A stretch of DNA of 64,000 nucleotides from Thauera aromatica K172. GTDB lineage: Bacteria; Pseudomonadota; Gammaproteobacteria; Burkholderiales; Rhodocyclaceae. The stretch covers positions 930,001-994,000 of the forward strand of contig NZ_CP028339.1 in NCBI RefSeq assembly GCF_003030465.1, in the 5' to 3' direction. Below are positions 56,647-63,432 of the stretch, piece by piece. The number at the start of each line of letters is the position of its first letter. The first letter of the stretch is position 1. Under the pieces are notes generated by a model, which was given only the letters and a program-made list of their open reading frames with translations, ran no database searches and was not told where the DNA came from. The translations under genes were made by a program, and so were the position numbers.

Positions 56647-56754
56647 ATGGCAAAGACGTGCATCATCTGCAATGGACCCACAGGCTCAGGTGAGCACGTG
56701 TTTCCAGCTGCATTCAAAACAAAAGGACACCCACTTTGTTTGACGCTGACATGA
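56647..56754 (+). pseudogene. N-terminal fragment of an HNH-type zinc-finger gene
   Basis: The first 23 codons read MAKTCIICNGPTGSGEHVFP and onward, the CxxC and EHVFPAA start seen in HNH-endonuclease-like proteins. From about 56716 the frame runs into a copy of the GGACACCCACTTTG repeat and stops after 35 codons. The rest of the gene is missing, so this is a remnant cut at the repeat. Confidence 0.6.
56716..56744 (+). repeat. GGACACCCACTT motif, copy A
   Basis: AAAACAAAAGGACACCCACT followed by TTGTTTGAC. The core is shared with copies at 60314, 61226 and 62997, all in the same orientation. Here it sits 31 bases upstream of an intact transposase gene. Confidence 0.7.
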
Positions 56755-56774
56755 GTCTCGCCTAGTCTTACGTC

Positions 56775-57875
56775 ATGACCCGCCCGCGCGCCGCCCTCGT
56801 CTCCGTCGCCGACACCCCGTGGTACCACGTCGTCTCGCGCTGCGTGCGCCGGGCCTTCCTGTGCGGCTCGGACGCCCACAGCGGCCAGTGCTTCGAGCAC
56901 CGCCGCGGCTGGATCGTCGAGCGCGTGAAGCAGCTGGCCGGCGTCTTTGCCATCGATATCGCTGCCTACGCGGTGATGAGCAATCACTACCACCTGGTGC
57001 TGCGCATCGACGCCGAGCGCGCCCGCGCCTGGAGTCGGGACGAAGTGCTGCGCCGCTGGACCCAGCTCTTCGACGGCCCGCTGGCCGTGCAGCGCGTGCT
57101 GGCAGGCAAGGGCGACCAACTGGACGCCGCCACCCAGCTCGCCATCGACGCCTGGGCGGAGACCTACCGCGCCCGCCTGTGCGACCTGTCCTGGTTCATG
57201 CGCGTGCTGAACGAAACCATTGCCCGCAAGGCCAATGCCGAAGACGACGTCACCGGCCGCTTCTGGGAAGGCCGCTTCAAGAGCCAGGCGCTGCTCGATC
57301 AGCAAGCCGTGCTGACGGCCATGGCCTATGTGGATCTGAATCCGATCCGCGCGAATATGGCCGAAACCCCGGAGGATTCCGAGCACACCTCGGTGGCCGA
57401 GCGCATCGCCGCGCTCAGGCCCGACCCCTGCGCCGAACTCCGACCGGCCAGCCCCGCAGCGCTGTCCACACCGACCGTCCCGCCGGCCACCGCCCCCATC
57501 GCCGACCTCGCCCTCAAGTGCGAGGCCCATCTGGCCCCACTGCCGCTGCAGCCGCTGATGCCGTTTGACCCCTCCGTCCGTCTCGGGGCCGCGATTCCCT
57601 TCGCCTTCGACGATTACCTGGAACTGGTCGAATCCACCGGCCGCTGCATCCGCCCGGACAAACGCGGCGCCATATCCGACCACACACCGGCGCTGCTTGA
57701 TCGCCTGAACATCGACCCCGAACGCTTCATCGACTGCGCAACGAAGCTGATGCAGCAGTTCGGCAGCGCCGTCGGTGCGCCTGTGCATCTCACCGCCCTG
57801 TGTGCGGCGCGACAGGTGAAGTATCTGCGCGGGATGGCGGCGGCGAAGGGGGTGTTCGAGCGCAGGGCGGCGTGA
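56775..57875 (+). mobile_element. REP-associated tyrosine transposase (RAYT, Y1/IS200-like family)
   Basis: A 366-residue single-strand DNA transposase of the Y1 HUH family. The N-terminus reads DTPWYHVVSRCVRRAFLCG. The metal-binding HxH is H71-Y72-H73 in YAVMSNHYHLVLR. The probable catalytic Tyr is Y185 in AMAYVDLNPIRANMA, after RFWEGRFKSQALLDQQAVLT. The C-terminal extension of about 150 residues is longer than in minimal IS200 enzymes, as in larger RAYTs. It appears intact. RAYTs are usually domesticated single-copy genes that mobilise REP palindromes. Confidence 0.92.
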
Positions 57876-57950
57876 GACTGGGCCGACTTGGTCGGTACTG
57901 CGTTGACTCGGGTTGTCTTCCTGGCTTCAACACACTGAAGGAGTTCGACG

Positions 57951-58208
57951 GTGCCGGCGGTGTTCAGGTATCAAGGCGTTCGTTTCTTCTTTTACTCGAA
58001 CGAGGGCAGTCCGCGCGAGACTGTGCATATTCACGCTCAGCGTGGTGAGTGCCTGGCGAAGGTCTGGCTGTACCCTGAACCCGTTATTGCGGAAAGTTTT
58101 GGCTTTTCACCTTTGGAGATGCGGACCATAATCGAACAGGTACGTCGCCATACAGACGACATCGAGAGGGCATGGAATGAGCACTTTGGCCAAGGGTCTG
58201 CGTTTTGA
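57951..58208 (+). CDS. DUF4160 protein
   Basis: An 85-residue protein starting at GTG after a good GAAGGAG site. Typical features: MPAVFRYQGVRFFFYSNEG, then HIHAQRGECLAKVWL and an EMRTIIEQVRRHTDDIERAWNEHF tail. DUF4160 genes are regularly paired with a DUF2442 gene, as here (32-base overlap), and are suspected to form small toxin-antitoxin-like modules. Activity is unproven. Confidence 0.85.
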   Translation: MPAVFRYQGVRFFFYSNEGSPRETVHIHAQRGECLAKVWLYPEPVIAESFGFSPLEMRTIIEQVRRHTDDIERAWNEHFGQGSAF

Positions 58209-58431
58209 TGATTCGATGATGTGGGTCGAGCTGATGGATGGTCGTCAGCTGGGCGTGCCGCTGGCCTACTTCCCACGTTTGCTCGATGCGGCCCCGCAAC
58301 AGCGCGGTGATTACGTCATCAGTGGTGGGGGGGCGGGTATCCATTGGGATGCGCTTGATGAAGACATTTCTGTCGAGGGCTTGCTTGCTGGGCGTGGCGA
58401 TTTGACTGCACGACATCGGATGGCGGCTTGA
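58177..58431 (+). CDS. DUF2442 protein
   Basis: An 84-residue partner of the DUF4160 gene: RFDDSMMWVELMDGRQLGVPLAYFPRLLDA is the diagnostic segment, followed by GAGIHWDALDEDISVEGLLAG. It begins inside the upstream gene, so the two are translationally coupled. The stop is followed after about 75 bases by a terminator. Confidence 0.87.
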   Translation: MSTLAKGLRFDDSMMWVELMDGRQLGVPLAYFPRLLDAAPQQRGDYVISGGGAGIHWDALDEDISVEGLLAGRGDLTARHRMAA

Positions 58432-58507
58432 CGCGAAGAGGTTATAAGAGACCACGATTTCACTAAAATCGGAGCCTGTTCCCGTTACCTGAGGCGCAAG
58501 CTCTTCG

Positions 58508-58541
58508 AACCCTGTCCTTCTCACGGGGGGCAGGGTTTTTT
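58508..58541 (+). terminator. Intrinsic terminator, near-copy of the one at 56478
   Basis: AACCCTG pairs with CAGGGTT and runs into six T. Arms, the adjacent TCCTTC and the GGGGCAGGGT half are shared with the terminator after the S-layer-like gene; only the loop differs. Confidence 0.85.
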
Positions 58542-58596
58542 CATGAGCGCGTTCAGGTAGAGTGCGCTGCTGAAAAAGCCACCCAGTGCGTAATCC

Positions 58597-59751
58597 TTGG
58601 ATCGTCTAATTTCCCCTGCTGGCTCACCCTTCGCGTCCGCCCCCTGGCGTCTGCAGCCCCTGCTGCCTAACGAACCCTGCCTGCACCTGCCCGCAGCCGA
58701 GCGCGCACTGTCTGAGCGCCACCTGCTGCTGGTGCTGCCTGAGCTGGAAGCCTTCTTCCTCGCCGTGCGGCTGCAGCTCGACCCCGAACTTGAACGTCTG
58801 CAGCCGGTGAAGCTGGGCAAGCCCTATCCGCTGGGCCAGTGCCTGGAAATTGCGCTGGCGGTCGAAAAGCGTCTGCGCACCGTCGAGGCCACACACCTCC
58901 CGGCCGAAGCCACCGCAGGCTTGCGGGCTTTCAAGGCCTTTCTGCGCGCAGGAGGTTCGTTCCGCCAAGTGTGGGGTGACCTGCGCGGACAGTATTTCCA
59001 GAACGCCTTTCAGTTGGGCTGCCTCTATGTCGATGTGTCCAACGACACGGTCGTGCCGACCAAGCCCAAGGTGGAAATCCTGCCGTTCGAGGCCGCGAAC
59101 TTCGTTCCCATCCGCAGCTTTGCCCAGTTCCGCCAGATTGCCACGTCCTACTGGCAGGACCAGGTCTTCCCCAACCATGTGCTGCCCGAACTCGCCCCGC
59201 ACTGCCCGCTGATCCATGTCAGCCAGACCGGCCGCATCAAACTGCACGATGCCACGCAATACATGCTGGCGATGACCCATGCCGACGCCTTCCGCCCGAG
59301 CGAGGCCGTGTTGTGCGAAGCGCCTATGCCCGTCGCCCTGTTTGAGAGAATCCGCAGCGGGTTGGCTGAGCACGGTCATCGGCTACCTCTCGACCCTGAG
59401 CAGGGGAGGCGGCTCGCCCTGCTGCGCTGCCGCCAGTTCCGTGCCAAGCGCCTGCATCGCCAGCCCAAGACTGTCTCCCAGGTCATTCCGGCCGTCCAAC
59501 ACATCAACCGCCAGCTGGCCCAGGCCAGCCTTGCCCAATATCAACACAAAAAAACCATGCCCACGCTCAAGATCGACAACGTCGAGTACGACCTCGACAG
59601 CCTCTCTGAAGAAGCAAAAGTGCAGCTGCAGAGTATCCAGTTCGTCGACCAGGAGCTCGCCAAATTGCAAATGCAGGTGGCGGCCATGCAGACGGCGCGC
59701 AACGCCTACATGAACGCGCTGAAGGCAGCGCTGCCCACCGCACCAAAATAA
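58597..59751 (+). CDS. Hypothetical protein with C-terminal DUF6447-like domain
   Basis: A 384-residue protein. Residues 1-315 are unrecognised: largely helical, with YLYVDVSNDT-like and PKVEILPFEAANFVPIRSFAQFRQIATSYWQDQVFPNHVLPE stretches. The last 62 residues (from M at 59557: MPTLKIDNVEYDLDSLSEEA onwards) match a small coiled family I recognise as DUF6447. That domain usually stands alone, so this looks like a fusion. An in-frame stop lies just before the TTG at 58597 and no ATG is available, so the 5' end may be truncated. Confidence 0.6.
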   Translation: MDRLISPAGSPFASAPWRLQPLLPNEPCLHLPAAERALSERHLLLVLPELEAFFLAVRLQLDPELERLQPVKLGKPYPLGQCLEIALAVEKRLRTVEATHLPAEATAGLRAFKAFLRAGGSFRQVWGDLRGQYFQNAFQLGCLYVDVSNDTVVPTKPKVEILPFEAANFVPIRSFAQFRQIATSYWQDQVFPNHVLPELAPHCPLIHVSQTGRIKLHDATQYMLAMTHADAFRPSEAVLCEAPMPVALFERIRSGLAEHGHRLPLDPEQGRRLALLRCRQFRAKRLHRQPKTVSQVIPAVQHINRQLAQASLAQYQHKKTMPTLKIDNVEYDLDSLSEEAKVQLQSIQFVDQELAKLQMQVAAMQTARNAYMNALKAALPTAPK

Positions 59752-59760
59752 GGTGGATGG

Positions 59761-60288
59761 ATGAGCTCGACCGCAGCCGCGCTGGAAGCCGCGTGTCGCC
59801 ATGCCAACGCCGGGCGGTTCGACGCGTTTCGCGCCGGTTGCTGGCAGATCGTGGAGGAGGCGGGGCGTGCGCCGCACACGCAGCTTGAAGTGGCTGCGCT
59901 GCTGTCGTCATTCGGGTTTCTGTCCGATGCACGCGTGCTGCTCGAAGCCTGCCGGTCGATGACGCCGGACGACCCGGCCCCGCTTGCCAATCTAGCCAAC
60001 CTTGCCCGGGACGCAGGCCAGCACAGCGAAGCCAGGCAGCTCTACGCGGCACTGCTGACCCACTTGCCCAACCATCCAACGGTCCGCCGCAACGTCCTGA
60101 CCGGTCTCGAATACGATCCTGAGGTGTCCGATGCCGACCGACTCGCGCAGGCCCGCGCCTGGGGCGAGTGGGCGACGGCCCGTGCTGGCGGACCACGCCC
60201 GCGTCCCGCAATCGTCCCACTCAGGGATCGCCCGCTGGGGGACAATAGGGAACAGACCACGGTTTTGTGTTGCCCTGCCTTCCTATGA
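59761..60288 (+). pseudogene. N-terminal part of a TPR / SPINDLY-type O-linked glycosyltransferase
   Basis: The first 159 codons form TPR-like helices (ALLSSFGFLSDARVLLEAC, PAPLANLANLARDAGQHSEARQLYAALL) and end with LEYDPEVSDADRLAQARAWGEWA and VPLRDRPL. In bacterial SPINDLY/O-GlcNAc-transferase homologues this stretch leads straight into the catalytic GT41 domain. Here, at 60238, the frame enters a 75-bp repeat and stops 16 codons later, so the catalytic half is gone. It follows the DUF6447-like gene by nine bases. Confidence 0.7.
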
Positions 60289-60312
60289 ATCCATGCCGGG
60301 AGAAAAGAGATG
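60238..60312 (+). repeat. 75-bp left-end repeat, copy 1
   Basis: Begins GGGGACAATAGGGAACAGAC and ends AGAAAAGAGATG. It matches 62005-62079 at 72 of 75 positions. Here it is followed after one base by the right-end motif (copy B), giving a 118-bp internally deleted element that interrupts the TPR glycosyltransferase gene. Confidence 0.85.
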
Positions 60313-60313
60313 C

Positions 60314-60355
60314 AAGAAACAAAAGGACACCCACTTGGTTTCATAACGCCCGATT
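60314..60355 (+). repeat. GGACACCCACTT motif (right end), copy B
   Basis: Forty-two bases from AAGAAACAAAAGGACACCCA to CCGATT, identical to 62997-63038 except one G/C difference. From 60356 to 60548 no gene or other feature was recognised. Confidence 0.8.
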
Positions 60356-60548
60356 GTGCCCCTCCACACCACCGGGGTGCGCGGTGGCGAGACGGAAGAA
60401 AAGGACTCCTTGTTGTGGATGGTGGGCGTAAGGTTGGGGGCATCGGCGGGTCCAGTGCCAACACATCGGTTTGTTTGCCCACTGTGTTTTTTTGGTTTGG
60501 ACGGGCCCTGGCGGCCCTAACGGTCCTGCACAGATTCCAAGAAAACCG

Positions 60549-60580
60549 AAGGCCCCAACGGCGTGAACCGTTGGGGCCTT
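60549..60580. terminator. Strong 13-bp stem, likely bidirectional terminator
   Basis: AAGGCCCCAACGG (60549-60561) and CCGTTGGGGCCTT (60568-60580) are perfect complements around a six-base loop. On the minus strand a T-rich tail follows, so it probably ends the antitoxin-toxin operon that reads towards it. Confidence 0.8.
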
Positions 60581-60602
60581 CTTCGGGTAGAGGGTGAGGG
60601 AA

Positions 60603-60926
60603 CTACTTTCCGGCCAGCAACCGGTCGACCGCTGCCCGGTAGACTGCCATGTCCTCACGTTTGGCTACGGCCAGGACGAGGACAACCAGCGCGTCATCCT
60701 CGACTCGGTAAACCAGGCGGTAGCCCTACTTGAGCAGCTTGATCTTGTAGCAGTCTCGTAGTTCTCCATGGAGTTCAGTGCCCGGCAGTCGGGGCTGTGC
60801 CAGGCGTTTCTTCAGGAGTTTTTTCAGCACCTCCTTGATGCTGCCGTCCAGCGCATTCCACTCGACCAGGGCCTCCGGCAGGAACTTCAAACGGTGATGG
60901 GATGGGGAGGAGTCAGAGGCTGTCAA
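60603..60926 (-). pseudogene. RelE/ParE-family toxin gene with an in-frame amber stop
   Basis: The reading frame encodes a full-length RelE-type toxin of about 107 codons, but codon 67 is TAG (60726-60728). Before it: FLPEALVEWNALDGSIKEVLKKLLKKRL and CYKIKLLK. After it, in the same frame: GYRLVYRVEDDALVVLVLAVAKREDM and YRAAVDRLLAGK. Functional relatives read KLRxxGYRLVYRVEDD with no stop, so one nonsense mutation has inactivated the toxin. It overlaps the intact antitoxin gene by 14 bases. Confidence 0.85.
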
Positions 60927-61164
60927 TGTCCACCTCGATAGCTGCGTCCTTGCTGGCCAGTCGTTGACGTGCCAGATTCACCAGATCACGGTCGGTTAAC
61001 TCCTCCACCAGCGCCTCGAAGAGCTTGGGCGTCACCATGTAGAACGCCGGGCGGTTGTGGTTGAGCACTGCAACCGGCTTCTCACCTGCCGTTCGCAGCA
61101 CCTGGGCAGGGTTCTTCTTGAACTCTGACATGCTGATCGAGTAGTCGGCGTAGATCGCATCCAT
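60913..61164 (-). CDS. Phd/YefM-family antitoxin
   Basis: An 83-residue antitoxin: YSISMSEFKKNPAQVLRTAGEKPVAVLNHNRPAFYMV is the Phd/YefM DNA-binding fold, with a C-terminal acidic helix (KDAAIEVDIDSL) for toxin binding. The ATG at 61164 follows CAGGGGG; a start at 61203 would include the promoter. It is intact although its toxin is broken. Confidence 0.88.
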   Translation of the reverse strand: MDAIYADYSISMSEFKKNPAQVLRTAGEKPVAVLNHNRPAFYMVTPKLFEALVEELTDRDLVNLARQRLASKDAAIEVDIDSL

Positions 61165-61190
61165 AGGAACCCCCTGTTGAATTGGATACA

Positions 61191-61219
61191 AATATAGAGC
61201 CATTTATGGCGCTCTGCAA
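61191..61219 (-). promoter_or_regulatory. Promoter and operator of the Phd/RelE locus
   Basis: On the minus strand TTGCAG (61214-61219) and TATATT (61191-61196) are 17 bases apart. The spacer contains the palindrome GCCATTTATGGC (61199-61210), a fitting antitoxin binding site for autorepression. Confidence 0.65.
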
Positions 61220-61225
61220 GCTCAC

Positions 61226-61268
61226 AAAAATGAAAAGGACACCCACTTTGTTTTCATAACGCCAGATT
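61226..61268 (+). repeat. GGACACCCACTT motif, copy C
   Basis: AAAAATGAAAAGGACACCCA, then CTTTGTTTTCATAACGCCAGATT. It keeps the CATAACGCC.GATT end of copies B and D but no left end is visible nearby. Confidence 0.7.
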
Positions 61269-61346
61269 CTGAACAGCAGCATGCCTTGCGCCTTGGCCCT
61301 CGTCTTCCAAAGGAATGTCCGGAGGCGCTTTTTTCTATTTCTGAAC

Positions 61347-61365
61347 TACGCTGCTAGCGTACAAT
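61347..61365 (+). promoter_or_regulatory. Operator and -10 box of the HigB/HigA-like locus
   Basis: TACGCTGCTAGCGTA (61347-61361) is a perfect inverted repeat with six-base arms. It overlaps the -10 hexamer TACAAT (61360-61365), eight bases before the toxin ATG. This is the expected position for autorepression by the HTH antitoxin. The -35 region is weak. Confidence 0.6.
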
Positions 61366-61372
61366 CCAACAC

Positions 61373-61696
61373 ATGGTCTTTGTAGAACTTCCCATCTTCG
61401 TTCGTTGCGCCAGTGAGCTTTTTTCGGACGACGACTTGCGCGAGCTACAGGTGACCTTGCTGGAGAATCCTGCTGCCGGTGATCTGATTCCTGGTGGTCG
61501 TGGTCTTCGCAAGTTGCGTGCGCCGTTACCTGGGAGAGGAAAACGAGGGGGCGCAAGAGTGATCTACTACTATTGGGTTGGGCACGATCAGTGCTACTTG
61601 GTCTACGCCTACGCCAAGAATGCTGCGGCAGACCTGACCAAGGATCAGCTAAGGCGACTGGCCGAGGTGATGGATGTGGAGGTGAGTCATGGATGA
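61373..61696 (+). CDS. HigB/RelE-superfamily toxin
   Basis: A 107-residue predicted mRNA interferase: FVELPIFVRCASELFSDDDLRELQ, then LLENPAAGDLIPGGRGLRKLRA, the GGARVIYYYWV strand and YLVYAYAKNAAADLTKDQLRRLAEV. Toxin-first order and the HTH partner indicate a HigBA or NadS-type system. It overlaps the antitoxin by eight bases and appears intact. Confidence 0.9.
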   Translation: MVFVELPIFVRCASELFSDDDLRELQVTLLENPAAGDLIPGGRGLRKLRAPLPGRGKRGGARVIYYYWVGHDQCYLVYAYAKNAAADLTKDQLRRLAEVMDVEVSHG

Positions 61697-61979
61697 CAAG
61701 CAATTTGACGAGCTGTTGGAGAGCGTTCGCGACATAGGGCGTCACATGCGTGGCGAGGCCGTTGCGGGAGCGAAGGTGCGGGAGTTCCCGGAGCCTGACG
61801 TCAAGGCCATCCGGGAGCGCACAGGACTGAGCCAGACCCGTTTCGCCTACCTGATCGGGGTTAAACCAAAGACACTGCAGAATTGGGAGCAGCACCGGGT
61901 TCGCCCAGCAGGCCCGGCTCGTGCGCTACTGAAGATCGTCGAGGCCAACCCGAATGCCTTGTCGGTGCTTCACGTCTGA
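61689..61979 (+). CDS. HigA/NadS-like helix-turn-helix antitoxin
   Basis: A 96-residue XRE-family protein: VKAIRERTGLSQTRFAYLIGVKPKTLQNWEQHRVRPAGPARALLKIVE is the HTH_3 domain, with an acidic N-terminal arm (DDKQFDELLESVRDIG). It should bind the palindrome at 61347-61361. Confidence 0.92.
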   Translation: MDDKQFDELLESVRDIGRHMRGEAVAGAKVREFPEPDVKAIRERTGLSQTRFAYLIGVKPKTLQNWEQHRVRPAGPARALLKIVEANPNALSVLHV

Positions 61980-62004
61980 CCCAGCGGGGGCGATGAACAA
62001 AAGA

Positions 62005-62079
62005 GGGGATAATAGGGGACGGACCACGGTTTTGTGTTGCCCTGCCTTCCTATGAATCCATGCCGGGAGAAAAGAGATG
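62005..62079 (+). repeat. 75-bp left-end repeat, copy 2
   Basis: Begins GGGGATAATAGGGGACGGAC. It matches copy 1 at 72 of 75 positions and ends with the ATG of the aspartic-protease gene. With copy D at 62997-63038 it bounds a segment of 1034 bases. Confidence 0.85.
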
Positions 62080-62457
62080 GGCTTGACCTATGCAAACCTG
62101 AAGCTGACTAATCTTTTCGGCCATCAGCAGGTGCAGATCAATGCACTCGTTGATACCGGTGCGACCTTCATGTGCGTCACAGAAGAGATTGCCTTGCAGT
62201 TGGGATTCGACATCACGGAAGTTAGTCAGCAGGTGGTCACCTTGGCTGATGGCCATCAGCGGAAGGTGCCTAAAATTGCTCCGATCGAGATTGCCTTCGA
62301 GAATCGGACTTATGTGACAGAAGCGGTCGTTCTGGGCAATGAGCCGTTGCTGGGGGTGATTCCCCTGGAGGCGATGGATCTTGTTGTTGATTCCCGCCGA
62401 CAGGCCTTGATTGTCAATCCGCAACACCCCAACTACCCGGTAGCCTTGGTGAAATAA
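62077..62457 (+). CDS. Retroviral-type (clan AA) aspartic protease family protein
   Basis: A 126-residue single-domain protein. The catalytic motif is NALVDTGATFMCV (DTGA), and the hydrophobic-Gly flap partner is NEPLLGVIPLEAMDLVVD. As a single DTG domain it would work as a dimer. It is carried between the left-end repeat and a broken RAYT gene, and its ATG is supplied by the repeat, so it may be part of the mobile unit. Confidence 0.85.
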   Translation: MGLTYANLKLTNLFGHQQVQINALVDTGATFMCVTEEIALQLGFDITEVSQQVVTLADGHQRKVPKIAPIEIAFENRTYVTEAVVLGNEPLLGVIPLEAMDLVVDSRRQALIVNPQHPNYPVALVK

Positions 62458-62463
62458 AATCTC

Positions 62464-62923
62464 ATGCCCCGACGCCCGCGCCTGAGTCTGCCCGATGTGC
62501 CCCTGCATCTGATCCAGCGTGGCAACAATCGCCAGATCTGTTTTGCTGCGGATGAGGATTACCGTTTTTATCTCGATTGGCTGAAGCAATATGCAGACAA
62601 GACGGGTTGCCGCATCCATGCCTATGTGTTGATGACCAACCATGTGCATTTGCTGGTGAGTTCCAGTCTCGCGGGGGCGCCGGGTGAGTTGATGAAGCGG
62701 AACGTGTCAATGACTTTGCGTCACCGTGCTTCATGAATTTACTGGGGAAGCCAGGGTGTTCGGGTCGTCGTTTGTCTCCGTTGCGGGTGGGTTGATCCAG
62801 ACGGCGCTGGGCAGCCGCCGCTTTGCCGATGAGATCGCGGCGGCTCTGGGCAGGCGTGCTATACCGGGAAAATCGGGAAGACCGCGCAAAGTCGCTGAGC
62901 CTGTGTCGGGTGATTTATTTTGA
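62464..62923 (+). pseudogene. RAYT transposase remnant with internal deletion
   Basis: Codons from 62464 give MPRRPRLSLPDVPLHLIQRG, the HxH motif in VLMTNHVHLLVS, and then a stop at 62734 (90 codons). A second frame ending at 62923 contains GSRRFADEIAAALGRR and GKSGRPRKVAEPVSGDLF, the usual RAYT C-terminus. The middle, including the catalytic-Tyr helix, is missing. This is a different RAYT subtype from the intact one at 56775. Confidence 0.85.
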
Positions 62924-62996
62924 TCGCGGGCCTGGCGCCCTGGAAGCGATCACTGCCCCCCGTTGTGCCAACCGTCGAGCAGGTAGCCGCTGGCGA

Positions 62997-63038
62997 AAGA
63001 AACAAAAGGACACCCACTTGGTTTCATAACCCCCGATT
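62997..63038 (+). repeat. GGACACCCACTT motif (right end), copy D
   Basis: Forty-two bases matching copy B at 41 positions, placed 73 bases after the RAYT remnant. From here to 63189 no gene was recognised. Confidence 0.8.
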
Positions 63039-63189
63039 ATATTCAATAGGCTGAGGCTATCTTAAAGTGGCCGATTACCTCGAGTTTGGGGCGCGCAATG
63101 AGCAATGAGCAGCGATGTCCCGTACAGGCGGGGCGCCAGATAGGGCAAGTCGGTTATGGGTTTGACTCCGGGAGGGGCCGCAACTACAA

Positions 63190-63208
63190 CTGTGGCGTCT
63201 TACCACAG
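63190..63208 (+). promoter_or_regulatory. Inverted repeat before the ParD-like gene
   Basis: CTGTGG (63190-63195) and CCACAG (63203-63208) are perfect complements with a seven-base spacer. They end 11 bases before the ATG and touch the ribosome-binding AGGAGAGG, so the site could serve as a repressor or translational operator. Confidence 0.5.
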
Positions 63209-63219
63209 GAGAGGCGGGC

Positions 63220-63432
63220 ATGAGCGTTTCGATTCGAATTGACGATGCCTTGTACGAATCCGCGAGGGTTCGCGCCAAGGCAGAGATGCGCTCGATCCCT
63301 CAGCAAGTGGCCTACTGGGCCAAAGTGGGGCGTGCTGCGCTCGACAACCCCGACCTGCCGATCGAATTTGTGCGCGACACGCTGCAGGCGATGGAAGAAG
63401 AGTCCGAGCCTTTTGAGTTGCCCGAAGCATGA
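63220..63432 (+). CDS. ParD-like type II antitoxin
   Basis: A 70-residue protein: SVSIRIDDALYESARVRAKAEMRSIPQQVAYWAKVGRAAL matches the ParD_like ribbon-helix-helix family, followed by an acidic tail (EEESEPFELPEA) for toxin binding. It overlaps the toxin ATG by four bases and is preceded by AGGAGAGG. Confidence 0.88.
   Translation: MSVSIRIDDALYESARVRAKAEMRSIPQQVAYWAKVGRAALDNPDLPIEFVRDTLQAMEEESEPFELPEA

Noticed and set aside
58497-58520. TTCGAACCC stretch resembling a tRNA T-arm
   Set aside because: No acceptor stem, D-arm or CCA-side pairing could be built around it; it is part of an intrinsic terminator.
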